Source of the DNA: Actinomycetospora lutea
GTDB taxonomy: Bacteria; Actinomycetota; Actinomycetes; Mycobacteriales; Pseudonocardiaceae
DNA length: 64,000 nucleotides
Reading direction: 5' to 3'
NCBI RefSeq assembly: GCF_028737205.1
Contig: NZ_JAQZAL010000025.1
Coordinates: 1 to 64,000, forward strand
The notes beneath the pieces were generated by a model that made no database searches, was not told where the DNA came from, and saw only the letters and a list, made by a program, of their open reading frames with translations. This document shows, piece by piece, positions 33,990-42,251 of the stretch. The first letter of the stretch is position 1. Each line of letters begins with the position of its first letter. The position numbers and the translations under genes are program-made.

Positions 33990-34035
33990 GATGGGTCGAG
34001 CTCCCCTATCGGCGTGCTCCCCTGGATGCTCCGTC
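33990..34035 (+). repeat. 46-base dispersed repeat, copy B
   Basis: Begins GATGGGTCGAGCTCCCCTAT and ends TGCTCCGTC. It is intergenic, 9 bases after the SDR stop codon (minus strand) and upstream of the P450 promoter. Identical in length to copies A and C. Beyond its end TCCCGG is shared with copy C. Confidence 0.85.
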
Positions 34036-34044
34036 TCCCGGCCG

Positions 34045-34941
34045 CTAGCGGCGGGACTTCCCCATCCCCGCGCTCGTCGCACCGAAGGTGCGCCCGGTCT
34101 TCCGGAACTGCTCCTCCAGACGGGGCACCATCTGCTTGGCCTGCGCGAGGACCGGCAGGTCGCCGAGCCACGAGAACGTGATCGGGCGGGCTGCGGCGAC
34201 CAGCGCGACCGCCTTCGGCACGAAGATCCGGCGCTTGCGCCGGGCGATGCCCTCGAGGAACGCGTCGGCGCAGTCCTCGACCGACGTCAGCGCGCCCAGG
34301 GGGTAGGGGAGCTTCTTGAGCGTCTCCTCGAACGTCGACGAGTCCGCCTTGACGTCGCGGACGAGGTCGGTGTCGATCCACCCCATGTGCGCGGTGCCGA
34401 CGCCGATGCCCCGGTGGGCGAGCTCGAACCGCAGGGCGTTGCCGTAGTTCTCGACCCCGGCCTTGGCGCCGCAGTAGGCGGCCATGCCCGGCAGCGCGGT
34501 GAACGCGGCGAGCGACGACACGAGCAGGATGTAGCCCCGGCGGCGCTCGACCTCGGCGACCGTCGCCGACACCGTCCGCGAGACGCCGATGAGGTTGACC
34601 TCCATGACGCGGGCGATCACGTCGGCCGGGCTCTCGGCCACCGTGCCGTGGTTGGCGATGCCGGCGTTGGCGATCACGACGTCGATCCCGCCGAGCTCGC
34701 GGACCGTCGTCGCGACCGCCGCGTCGAGCGACTCCTGGTCGGTGACGTCGCACTCGGCCCAGGTGTGGCCGGGACCGAGCTCGGTGACGAGCTTCTCCAG
34801 GCGCTCGGGCTCCATGCCGACCGCGGCGACGTGGGCGCCGAGGGCGGCGGCGCGCCGCGCGGTCTCCTCGCCGATGCCGCGGGCGGCGCCGGTGATGAAC
34901 AGGACCTTGTCGCGCAGGCTGCCGGTCGGGTCGGTGGCCAT
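34045..34941 (-). CDS. SDR family oxidoreductase (SadH-like)
   Basis: A 298-residue short-chain dehydrogenase with TGAARGIG cofactor motif, NAGI, catalytic Ser (LVSSLAAF) and YCGAK. The longer C-terminal part (KRRIFVPKAVALV) is typical of the membrane-associated SadH-type dehydrogenases found beside flavin monooxygenases in mycobacterial mymA clusters. GAGGAGA precedes ATG 34941. It follows the flavin monooxygenase gene, 26 bases downstream, in the same operon. Confidence 0.9.
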   Translation of the reverse strand: MATDPTGSLRDKVLFITGAARGIGEETARRAAALGAHVAAVGMEPERLEKLVTELGPGHTWAECDVTDQESLDAAVATTVRELGGIDVVIANAGIANHGTVAESPADVIARVMEVNLIGVSRTVSATVAEVERRRGYILLVSSLAAFTALPGMAAYCGAKAGVENYGNALRFELAHRGIGVGTAHMGWIDTDLVRDVKADSSTFEETLKKLPYPLGALTSVEDCADAFLEGIARRKRRIFVPKAVALVAAARPITFSWLGDLPVLAQAKQMVPRLEEQFRKTGRTFGATSAGMGKSRR

Positions 34942-34967
34942 CGGGGTCTCCTCGGTCGGTCGGGGTG

Positions 34968-36509
34968 TCAGCGACGCGCGGACAACGGGGTGAGCGTGTG
35001 TTCCTCCGGCCGGAAGCGGCGCACGCGCCGGCGGAACGGCATCGTGAAGGTTGGCCAGAGCGCGGAGTTCTGGCCGTTCTTGTCGAGGTACCAGCTCGAG
35101 CACCCGCCATCGACCCACACGGTGCCCTCGGTCCTGCGCTGCATCTCGGCCACGAACGCGTCCTGCGCCGCCCGGGTGGGCTCGACCGCGCCGACACCGT
35201 GGGTCCGCTGGTGGCGCAGGGTGTCGAGGACGAGCGCGATCTGCGATTCGATCATGAACACGACCGAGTTGTGCCCGAGCCCGGTGTTCGGGCCGAGCAG
35301 CGTGAACGCGTTGGGGAAGCCCGCGATCATCGTGCCGTTGTGGGCGTACGGCGAGCCGGCCCAGTGGTCGGCGAGGGTGCGGCCGTCGCGCCCGTGGACG
35401 CGGTGGCTGATCGGCAGGTCGCCGATGGCGAAGCCGGTGCCGGCGATGATCGTGTCGACCTCGTGCTCGGTGCCGTCCGCGGTGACGACGGCGTGGGGCC
35501 GGATCTCGACGATCTTCTCGGTGACCACCTCGACGTTGTCGCGGTCGAGCGCGGGCAGGTAGTCGTTGGACAGCAGGATGCGCTTGCAGCCCATCGCGTA
35601 GCTCGGCGTGATCTTCTCGCGCAGCTCCGGGTCGGTCACCTGCCGGCGCATGTGCGCCTCGGCGATCTTCGCGGCCTTCGCCATCCGCTTCGGGTCCTTG
35701 AACCCGAACACGAACGTCTCCCGCGCCCAGTAGATCGCCTCGCGGACCAGGCGCTGGGCCGGCGGGAACCAGCGGAACAGCAGCTTCTCGGCACGCGTGA
35801 TGGCCCGATCGCCGCGCGGCATGATCCACGGCGGCGTGCGCTGGAAGACCGTCAGCTCGCCCACGACCGGCGCGATCTCCGGCACGAACTGGATCGCCGA
35901 CGCGCCGGTGCCGATGACGGCGACCTTGCGGTCGGTGAGGTCGAGGTCGTGGCGCCAGGTGGCCGAGTGGAAGACGGGCCCCTCGAACGTGTCGAGGCCG
36001 GGGACGTCGGGGAACGACGGGTCCGACAGCGCTCCGGAGCCGAGGACGAGCGCGTCGGCGGTCCAGGTGCCCCGGCTCGTCGTGACCACCCAGTGCTGCG
36101 CGCCGTCGTTCCAGGTCGCGTCGAGCATCTCGTGACCGTTGCGGGTGAAGCGGTCGATGTCGTACTCCGCCGACACGCGCTGCAGGTAGGCGTGGATCTC
36201 CGGCTGGGCCGAGAAGGAGCGGCTCCAGTCCGGGTTGGGCGCGAACGAGAACGAGTACAGGTGGCTCGGCACGTCGCAGGCGCAGCCGGGGTAGGAGTTG
36301 TCGCGCCAGGTGCCGCCGACGTCCTCGTGCCGCTCGAAGATCAGGAAGCTCTCCTCGCCCGCCTGGCGCAGCCGGATCGCCGTCCCGAGGCCGGAGAAGC
36401 CGTTGCCGACGATCGCCACGGCGAGGTGCGGCACGTGCCCGTCGCCGTCGCCGGTCGACGGGGTGTCGCGGCCGGTGGCCGCGGCGGGGGCTCGGGTCGG
36501 CGTGCTCAT
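34968..36509 (-). CDS. Flavin-containing / Baeyer-Villiger type monooxygenase
   Basis: A 513-residue FAD/NADPH monooxygenase. FAD motif VAIVGNGFSGLG, the Baeyer-Villiger-type fingerprint FEGPVFHSATWRHD, and NADPH motif VIGTGASAIQ are all present, with the GTGFAIGDLP region near the C-terminus. It should insert oxygen into a ketone or oxidise a soft nucleophile. AGGAGGG precedes ATG 36509. The gene is divergent from a TetR gene; two GGTAC palindromes lie between. Organisation resembles the mymA-SadH arrangement of mycobacteria. Confidence 0.92.
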   Translation of the reverse strand: MSTPTRAPAAATGRDTPSTGDGDGHVPHLAVAIVGNGFSGLGTAIRLRQAGEESFLIFERHEDVGGTWRDNSYPGCACDVPSHLYSFSFAPNPDWSRSFSAQPEIHAYLQRVSAEYDIDRFTRNGHEMLDATWNDGAQHWVVTTSRGTWTADALVLGSGALSDPSFPDVPGLDTFEGPVFHSATWRHDLDLTDRKVAVIGTGASAIQFVPEIAPVVGELTVFQRTPPWIMPRGDRAITRAEKLLFRWFPPAQRLVREAIYWARETFVFGFKDPKRMAKAAKIAEAHMRRQVTDPELREKITPSYAMGCKRILLSNDYLPALDRDNVEVVTEKIVEIRPHAVVTADGTEHEVDTIIAGTGFAIGDLPISHRVHGRDGRTLADHWAGSPYAHNGTMIAGFPNAFTLLGPNTGLGHNSVVFMIESQIALVLDTLRHQRTHGVGAVEPTRAAQDAFVAEMQRRTEGTVWVDGGCSSWYLDKNGQNSALWPTFTMPFRRRVRRFRPEEHTLTPLSARR

Positions 36510-36573
36510 GCGGTCCCTCCTGGTGGACGACCTCGTCCGGGCTCGGCTCCGGGGCGCGGCTCGGCGCGCCCGG

Positions 36574-36591
36574 CGGTACGCGATCGTACCG
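36574..36591. promoter_or_regulatory. TetR operator 1, CGGTACG-N4-CGTACCG
   Basis: A perfect inverted repeat in the divergent region between the monooxygenase and TetR genes. It shares GGTACG with operator 2, 34 bases away centre to centre. Confidence 0.7.
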
Positions 36592-36608
36592 ACGTGGGGA
36601 CCCAGTGT

Positions 36609-36624
36609 GGTACGCGGTGGTACC
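36609..36624. promoter_or_regulatory. TetR operator 2, GGTAC-N6-GTACC, overlapping the tetR -10 box
   Basis: A second palindrome of the same type. It overlaps TACCGT (36621-36626), the likely -10 box that places transcription start at the GTG of the TetR gene. Autorepression is therefore likely. Confidence 0.7.
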
Positions 36625-36632
36625 GTTGTCCA

Positions 36633-37322
36633 GTGTCCGTTCCCGCCGCCGCCGGTCCCCCGGGTGCCGCCGGCACCGCGCACCGTGACCGCCTCGTGCA
36701 GGCGATGATCGCGCTCGTCGCCGAGCGGGGCTACGCGGCGGTCACCGTCGCCGACGTCGTCGCCGCCGCGCGCGTGTCCAAGCGGACCTTCTACCAGCAC
36801 TTCTCCGACCGCGAGGACTGCTTCCTCGCCGCCTACGTCGCCGCCGCCGAGCAGCCGCTGACCCGCATCGCCGAGGCCGTGGCCCCGGCCGTCGAGGCGG
36901 CGCCGGGCGCCGAGCCGCCCTCGCTGGCCGACGAGGTGACGGCGGGCACATCGGCCTACCTCGCCGCGCTCGCCGAGCAGCCCGGGCTGACCCGCACGCT
37001 GCTCACCGAGATCAGCGGGCTCGGGCCGCAGGGCCGGCGGGTGCGCCGCGAGGTGCTCAACCGCTTCGCCGAGCAGCTCTCGGTCCTCATCGCCCTCGGC
37101 GCCGCCCGCTGGGCCTCGAGCGAGGCGGGCCCCGCGGCCGTGCCCGAGCTCGCCGGCGTGCGGGGGCTGCCGCACCCCACCGCGGTCGCGCTCGTCGGCG
37201 GCATCAACGAGCTGGTCCTCGACGCCGTCGAGGACGGGCGCGGCGACCGGCTCGCCGAGCTCACCCCCACCGTCACCGAGCTGATCCTCGCGGTGGTCGA
37301 CCGCACCGCCCGCCCGTCCTGA
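36633..37322 (+). CDS. TetR family repressor of the monooxygenase operon
   Basis: A 229-residue TetR regulator with a clear N-terminal helix-turn-helix (GYAAVTVADVVAAARVSKRT, then FYQHFSDREDCFLAAY). The variable helical C-terminal domain should bind a ligand, possibly the monooxygenase substrate. It is leaderless: TACCGT ends 7 bases before GTG 36633. Two palindromes in the shared 123-base upstream region are its likely sites, controlling itself and the divergent monooxygenase-SDR operon. Confidence 0.92.
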   Translation: MSVPAAAGPPGAAGTAHRDRLVQAMIALVAERGYAAVTVADVVAAARVSKRTFYQHFSDREDCFLAAYVAAAEQPLTRIAEAVAPAVEAAPGAEPPSLADEVTAGTSAYLAALAEQPGLTRTLLTEISGLGPQGRRVRREVLNRFAEQLSVLIALGAARWASSEAGPAAVPELAGVRGLPHPTAVALVGGINELVLDAVEDGRGDRLAELTPTVTELILAVVDRTARPS

Positions 37323-37514
37323 TCGACTCGGTGTCCCGGGTGCCGTTCGGCCGGACGTGTGATGGTGCCCGGGAGGCCGGAACCAGCGGGGGGCGCTCGG
37401 CGGGCCCGTGGCCTGCGTATCCTCATCGATCACGACGGCCCCGCGGTCGGTGACCGAGAGCCGGCCGGGCGTCCAGCGACGCCCCGTCGACGCGAGGCGC
37501 GAGGTGACACGGCG

Positions 37515-38885
37515 ATGAACCGACCCGGCGGACCCCCCGGCCGGGGGCGACCCCCCGCGGGGCCTGGTGGCGGCCCGCCGCCCGGCCCTCCCGGACCTGC
37601 GCCCGGCCGTCCCGCGGGGCCCCCGCCCGGCGCGCCGCAGGGGCCGCCCCCGCGACCCGGCGGGTTCCAGATGCCGGGGCGCGGTGCGCGGGGTGGAGGT
37701 CAGGGGCGCGGCCGTGGCGGCGCCTCGCCGTCCGGACCGCCGCCCGGCGGTCCGCGCCAGCAGCCGACGCGCGTCGGCGGACCCGACTGGAACCGCGACC
37801 CCCAGGTCGGCTTCGACCCCGACGTCGCCCGCGCCGCCCAGGGGCAGGACCGTCCCTCGTGGCGCGACCGCGTGCCCCAGCGTCCGGCGTGGTCGCGCAC
37901 CGGCGGAGGGGGCGGTGGCGGCGGTCGCGGCGGGCCGTTCGCCCGCTGGAGCTGGCCCAAGCGCATCGGGGCCGTCCTCGCGGTCCTGCTGTTGCTGCTC
38001 GTCAGCTTCGGGATCTACCTCGACACGCAGATGACGCGGATCGACGCGCTGCCCGAGTACGAGGGCTCCGCGAGCTCCGGCACCAACTGGCTGATCATCG
38101 GTTCGGACAGCCGCGCCGGCATCGACGACACCGCCGCCCAGCAGCTCTCCACCGGCGAGGTCGACGGCAGCCGCACCGACACGATGATGCTCGTGCACGT
38201 CGGCGGCTTCGGCGGCCAGACGTCGCTGACGAGCCTGCCGCGTGACTCGGTCCTGTCCATCCCGGGCCACGGCCGCGGCCGCCTGAACTCCGCGTACGGG
38301 ATCGGCGGGCCGAAGCTGCTCGTGCAGACCATCGAGCAGAACGCCGACATCGAGATCGACCACTACGCGGAGATCGGCTTCGAGGGCTTCGCCGGCATGG
38401 TCGACGCGATCGGCGGGGTCAACATGTGCCTCGACGAGCCGATCGACGACCCGAAGGCGGGCATCGACCTCCCGGCCGGCTGCCAGGACCTGGACGGCCC
38501 GAACGCCCTGGGCTTCGTGCGGACCCGCGCGTTCCCCAACGCCGACCTGCAGCGCATCCAGAACCAGCGCAAGTTCCTCTCCGCGCTGATCTCCGAGGCG
38601 TCGAGCCCGACGGTGCTGCTCAACCCCTTCCGGATCGTGCCGTTCGCGAACTCCGCGATCGCCACGCTGACGGTCGACGACAGCACCCACGTCTGGAACC
38701 TCGCGAGCCTCGGCTTCGCGATGCGCTCGCTCTCGGGCGGCAGCGGGGTGACGACCACCGTGCCCATCGACCTGTCCTCGAGCGTCTCGGGCGGCGTGGT
38801 GTGGAACCGCACCAAGTCCAAGCAGTTCTTCGACGCCATCCGCGAGGACGAGGCCATCCCGCAGGACCTGATCAGCGGGGGCTGA
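37515..38885 (+). CDS. LytR-CpsA-Psr family cell-wall glycopolymer ligase
   Basis: A 456-residue membrane protein. A Pro/Gly-rich cytoplasmic tail of about 150 residues precedes one helix (about 151-171) and an extracellular LCP domain (NWLIIGSDSRAG, then SRTDTMMLVHV, TSLPRDSVLSIPG, and GFVRTRAFPNADLQRIQNQ). These enzymes attach polyprenyl-linked polymers such as arabinogalactan or teichoic-type chains to peptidoglycan. GAGGTGA precedes ATG 37515. Its TGA abuts the stop of the convergent beta-propeller gene (TGATCA). Confidence 0.92.
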   Translation: MNRPGGPPGRGRPPAGPGGGPPPGPPGPAPGRPAGPPPGAPQGPPPRPGGFQMPGRGARGGGQGRGRGGASPSGPPPGGPRQQPTRVGGPDWNRDPQVGFDPDVARAAQGQDRPSWRDRVPQRPAWSRTGGGGGGGGRGGPFARWSWPKRIGAVLAVLLLLLVSFGIYLDTQMTRIDALPEYEGSASSGTNWLIIGSDSRAGIDDTAAQQLSTGEVDGSRTDTMMLVHVGGFGGQTSLTSLPRDSVLSIPGHGRGRLNSAYGIGGPKLLVQTIEQNADIEIDHYAEIGFEGFAGMVDAIGGVNMCLDEPIDDPKAGIDLPAGCQDLDGPNALGFVRTRAFPNADLQRIQNQRKFLSALISEASSPTVLLNPFRIVPFANSAIATLTVDDSTHVWNLASLGFAMRSLSGGSGVTTTVPIDLSSSVSGGVVWNRTKSKQFFDAIREDEAIPQDLISGG

Positions 38886-39995
38886 TCACTCCGGGTCCAC
38901 GAACTGCACGGCCCCGGTGGACACACCGGCGACGTAGAGCCGGCCCGTCTGCGGGTCGACGCCGAGCGTGTAGGGGTTCTGCACCGTGGCGACCCGCGCG
39001 ACCTCGCGCGGCTGCGGCGCGGTCATGTCGTACCCGACGACCTCGTTGGTGCCCGAGGACGCGACCCACACCCGGTCGCGCACCGGGTCGTAGGTGATGC
39101 CGTAGGGCCCGCCGGGCTGGGCGATGCGGGCGACCTCGCGGGGCCCGCCGCCCGGCCCGGTCGTCGGCTCGAACACGATCACCGCGTCGCCGCGGGTGTC
39201 GGTCGCGATCATGCGGCCGTGACGGTCGGCGACGAGGTGGGTCGGGCCGGCGCCGGCCGGGACCTCGCCGACGATGCGCAGGGCGGCCACGTCGTAGGTG
39301 GTCAGCGTGTTCTCGCGGACGTCGATCATGCCGACGGTGTCGCCCACCGGGGCCACGCCCGCGGGCTGCACCGCGTCGGTGAAGACCTTGACGACCCGGT
39401 CGCCGCGCACCGCCGACACGGTTCCGCCGAGCTCGTCGGCGGCGATCACCGTGCCGTTCGGGGCCTGGGTGACGTCGTGGGGCACCGTGCCGACCACGAG
39501 CGGCGGGTCGGCCTGCCCGCCGGGCAGCGCGACGCGGACCACGGCGTTGGCGCTCTCGACCGGCACCAGCACCGGGCCGCCGGGCGCGGCGAGCTGCAGG
39601 TGGCGCACGAAGCCCGGCAGCGGGGTGCGGCCGCGGATCGCGCCGCTGTCGGCGTCGAGGAGGACCAGCTCGTTGGGGTCGCGCTTGGCGACCGCCACGG
39701 TGCGCGTCACCGGGTCGACCACCACGCCCTCCGGCGCGGACCCGATCTGGACCTGGCGTCCCGGCGGCGTCGCGGTCGGCGCGGGGGCGCCCTGCGGCTC
39801 GGCGGCCAGCGGCAGCTGGTCCGTGGGCGGGCGCGTGCCCTCGGTGGGGACGCCGGGCGGGAGGAAGCCGGTGGTGGACGTGGGAGGAGCGGCCGGGGCC
39901 GGCGGGGCCGCGGGCGGCTCGTTGCTGCACGCAGCGAGCGCGAGGCCCGCGATCAGGCCGAGGGCGGCCACGGTGCGGGCGGGGCGTCTGCGCAT
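38886..39995 (-). CDS. YncE-like beta-propeller lipoprotein
   Basis: A 369-residue lipoprotein: signal with lipobox LAAC near residue 22, a Pro-rich spacer, then about seven repeats of the NHL/YncE type (IGSAPEGVVVDPVTRTVAVA, GPTHLVADRHGRMIATDTRG, GPYGITYDPVRDRVWVASSG and so on). The propeller should bind a ligand or partner outside the membrane; no enzyme motif is seen. Convergent with the LCP gene with no bases between the stops. Confidence 0.85.
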   Translation of the reverse strand: MRRRPARTVAALGLIAGLALAACSNEPPAAPPAPAAPPTSTTGFLPPGVPTEGTRPPTDQLPLAAEPQGAPAPTATPPGRQVQIGSAPEGVVVDPVTRTVAVAKRDPNELVLLDADSGAIRGRTPLPGFVRHLQLAAPGGPVLVPVESANAVVRVALPGGQADPPLVVGTVPHDVTQAPNGTVIAADELGGTVSAVRGDRVVKVFTDAVQPAGVAPVGDTVGMIDVRENTLTTYDVAALRIVGEVPAGAGPTHLVADRHGRMIATDTRGDAVIVFEPTTGPGGGPREVARIAQPGGPYGITYDPVRDRVWVASSGTNEVVGYDMTAPQPREVARVATVQNPYTLGVDPQTGRLYVAGVSTGAVQFVDPE

Positions 39996-40078
39996 GGCCC
40001 GGGAGTATGGCGCTGCTCCCGTGGGGCCCGCGCGATGACGCCGACCGGCGCAGCGGCCGGCCGGCGTCGGCACGGGGA

Positions 40079-40669
40079 TCAGGCCTGGTCGGCGGAGAGC
40101 GCGTGGGCCGGGGTCGGGGCGTTCGCGAACTCCTCGACCAGCGTGCGGCAGAAGGCGGGCAGGTCGTCGGGGTTCCGGCTCGTGATCAGGCCCTGGTCGA
40201 CCACGACCTCCTCTTCGACCCACTCCGCGCCGGCGTTGCGCAGGTCGGTCGCGATGCTCGGGAACGAGGTCATGCGGCGGCCGCTGACGACGTCGGCCTC
40301 GATGAGCGTCCACGGCGCGTGGCAGATCGCGGCGACCGGCTTGCGGTTGGCGAAGAACTGCCCGACCACCTGGACGACGTCGGGGATGGTGCGCAGCAGG
40401 TCGGGGTTGGCGACCCCGCCCGGCAGCACCAGGGCGTCGTAGTTCTCGATCTTGACCTGGGTGATGACCGCGTCGACGTCGAAGCGGTCGCCCTTGTCGA
40501 GGTGATTGAAGGCCTGGATGGAGCCGGGCGTCTCGGAGACCAGCACCGGCGTCCCGCCGGCCTGCTCGACCGCCTTCCACGGCTCGGTCAGCTCGACCTG
40601 CTCCGTGCCCTCCTTGGCGCAGAGGAACATGATCGTCTTCCCCTGCAGCTGCGTGCTGTCGTCGGCCAT
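40079..40669 (-). CDS. DJ-1/PfpI family protein (YajL/Hsp31-like deglycase or amidotransferase fold)
   Basis: A 196-residue class I glutamine amidotransferase-like protein. The nucleophile elbow AAICHAPW carries the reactive cysteine, with the upstream YDALVLPGG strand and the Glu region. PfpI-like proteins are reported as proteases, deglycases or chaperones; which applies here is unclear. It is divergent from copZ across a CsoR-type operator, so it may be copper or stress induced. Confidence 0.88.
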   Translation of the reverse strand: MADDSTQLQGKTIMFLCAKEGTEQVELTEPWKAVEQAGGTPVLVSETPGSIQAFNHLDKGDRFDVDAVITQVKIENYDALVLPGGVANPDLLRTIPDVVQVVGQFFANRKPVAAICHAPWTLIEADVVSGRRMTSFPSIATDLRNAGAEWVEEEVVVDQGLITSRNPDDLPAFCRTLVEEFANAPTPAHALSADQA

Positions 40670-40696
40670 CTCGTGCACGCTCCCTCGCGTCGCGGG

Positions 40697-40711
40697 TACC
40701 CTCGGGGGGTA
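40697..40711. promoter_or_regulatory. CsoR/RcnR-type operator TACCC-N5-GGGTA
   Basis: TACCCTCGGGGGGTA has the TACCC...GGGTA symmetry of known CsoR sites. It lies between the PfpI-like gene (28 bases from its start) and copZ (82 bases from its start). Copper(I)-dependent derepression is inferred; no csoR gene is in the window. Confidence 0.6.
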
Positions 40712-40792
40712 TGCACCGGTTCCCGGGTGGGGGACGGTGCCTGTGGATGCCGGGGGCTCCCCCGGCCCCGCCGCTGCGAAACGGAGGCCGTG

Positions 40793-41017
40793 ATGGCCAG
40801 CACGACCCTGTCGGTTCCCGAGATCCACTGCGGGCACTGCAAGTCGGCGATCGAGGGCGCGGTCGGGCCGCTCGAGGGCGTGCGGACCGTCGAGGTCGAC
40901 GTCGACGCCCGCAACGTCCACGTCGAGCACGACGACGCCGTCACCGTGCGCGCGCTCGTCGACGTCATCGAGGACCAGGGCTACGACGTGCCCGACCAGG
41001 AGGCGCTCGCGGGCTGA
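40793..41017 (+). CDS. copZ: Heavy-metal-associated domain copper chaperone (CopZ-like)
   Basis: A 74-residue HMA-fold protein. The metal motif HCGHC (residues 13-17) sits in the usual first loop; the betaalphabeta fold is complete (TTLSVPEIHC, VRTVEVDVDARNVHVEH, ALVDVIEDQGYDVPD). It carries Cu(I) in the cytoplasm, normally to CopA, but no copA is next to it here. GGAGG precedes ATG 40793. Expression from the CsoR-type site upstream is likely. Confidence 0.92.
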   Translation: MASTTLSVPEIHCGHCKSAIEGAVGPLEGVRTVEVDVDARNVHVEHDDAVTVRALVDVIEDQGYDVPDQEALAG

Positions 41018-41025
41018 GCCCGCCG

Positions 41026-42096
41026 TCAGGCGGTCTTGCTGCGCCGTCCCTTGGCCGTCGCGGTCTCGTCGTCGTCCTCGGACTTCTTCTTGGACGAGCT
41101 CTTCGACCGCGTCGACTTCTTCGGCGCCTCCTCGGCAGCCTTCTCCTCGGTGGCCTCCGAGGTCTTCTTGGTCCGCGAGCGCGACCGCTTGGGCTTCTCC
41201 TCGGCGGCGGACTCCTCGGTCGTCTCGACCGTCTCCTGATCGCCGGTGGTCCCGGTCGCGGTCGCGGCCGTGGTCTCGGTACTCGCCTCGGCCGTGGCGG
41301 GCTCCTCGGCGGGCGCCTTCCCGCCGGCCGCCTCGACGCTGCGCCGCAGGGCGGTGAGCAGGTCGGTCATGTCGTCGCCCTCGTCGGCGGGGGCCGCCTC
41401 GGGGGTCGGGCGCCCGCCGCCGTGCTCGCGCTTGTACTCGATGAGGTCGACCATCGCCTGGCGGTAGTCGTCCTCGAACTGGTCGGAGTCGAACTCGCCC
41501 GAGAGGCTCTCCACCAGCGAGGACGCCATCTGCATCTCCTGGGGACGCAGGTCGACCTCGGTGCGCAGGGTCTCGAACTCCGGCTCGCGCACCTCGTCGG
41601 GCCACAGCATGGTCTGCAGCACGATCGCCTCCTCGCGGACCCGCAGCAGCGCGAGCGTCTCGCGCTGGCGCAGCGCCACCTTGACCACGGCCATGCGGTC
41701 GGTCTCGCGAAGGGCCTCGCGCAGCAGGGCGTAGGGCTTGACCGCCTTGCTCTCCGGCTCGAGGTAGTAGCTCTTGTCGAGCAGCAGGGCGTCGATCTGG
41801 TCCGACGGCACGAACTGCACCACGTCGATCTCGTGCCCGGACGCGACCGGCAGCGTCGCGAGGTCGTCGTCGTCCAGCATGATCAGCTGGCCGTCGTCGG
41901 TCTCGTAGCCCTTGGCGATCTCGGAGTACTGCACCTCCTCGCCGCAGACCGAGCACGTGCGCTTCTGGCGGATGCGGCCGCCGTCGCGCTCGTGCACCTG
42001 GTGGAAACGGATGTCGTGGTTCGTGGTCGCGGCGTACAGCCGCACCGGCACGTTCACGAGCCCGAACGACACCGCGCCGTTCCAGATCGCGCGCAT
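41026..42096 (-). CDS. ku: Ku protein, non-homologous end joining
   Basis: A 356-residue bacterial Ku homodimer subunit that binds DNA ends and recruits LigD. The Ku core occupies about residues 1-260 (MRAIWNGAVSFGLVNVPV, RCxVCGEEV-type Cys pair in RTCSVCGEEV, LLDKSYYLEP, EVDLRPQEMQMASSLV). The last 90 residues are a long Glu/Lys/Ala/Thr tail that is probably disordered and helps bind DNA or LigD. It is divergent from a degenerate ligase gene; a true LigD is not in the window. Confidence 0.95.
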   Translation of the reverse strand: MRAIWNGAVSFGLVNVPVRLYAATTNHDIRFHQVHERDGGRIRQKRTCSVCGEEVQYSEIAKGYETDDGQLIMLDDDDLATLPVASGHEIDVVQFVPSDQIDALLLDKSYYLEPESKAVKPYALLREALRETDRMAVVKVALRQRETLALLRVREEAIVLQTMLWPDEVREPEFETLRTEVDLRPQEMQMASSLVESLSGEFDSDQFEDDYRQAMVDLIEYKREHGGGRPTPEAAPADEGDDMTDLLTALRRSVEAAGGKAPAEEPATAEASTETTAATATGTTGDQETVETTEESAAEEKPKRSRSRTKKTSEATEEKAAEEAPKKSTRSKSSSKKKSEDDDETATAKGRRSKTA

Positions 42097-42193
42097 CAGG
42101 GGCCCCTCTCGGCGGGCAGGTCGGTCGGCGCGGTGGGACGGCGCTCACCGTGCGTCGGCACCAGCATGCCCCACCGGCCCCATTCGTCCCAGT

Positions 42194-42225
42194 CAATGAC
42201 GCGCCGACCCCGGTCCCCGTCATTG
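42194..42225. promoter_or_regulatory. Inverted repeat CAATGAC-N18-GTCATTG between ku and the ligase-like gene
   Basis: Perfect 7-base arms, 18 bases apart, midway between the two divergent starts. It could be a shared operator; no regulator is known. Confidence 0.4.
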
Positions 42226-42251
42226 TCGGTCGGCGCAGGCACGATGGCCGC

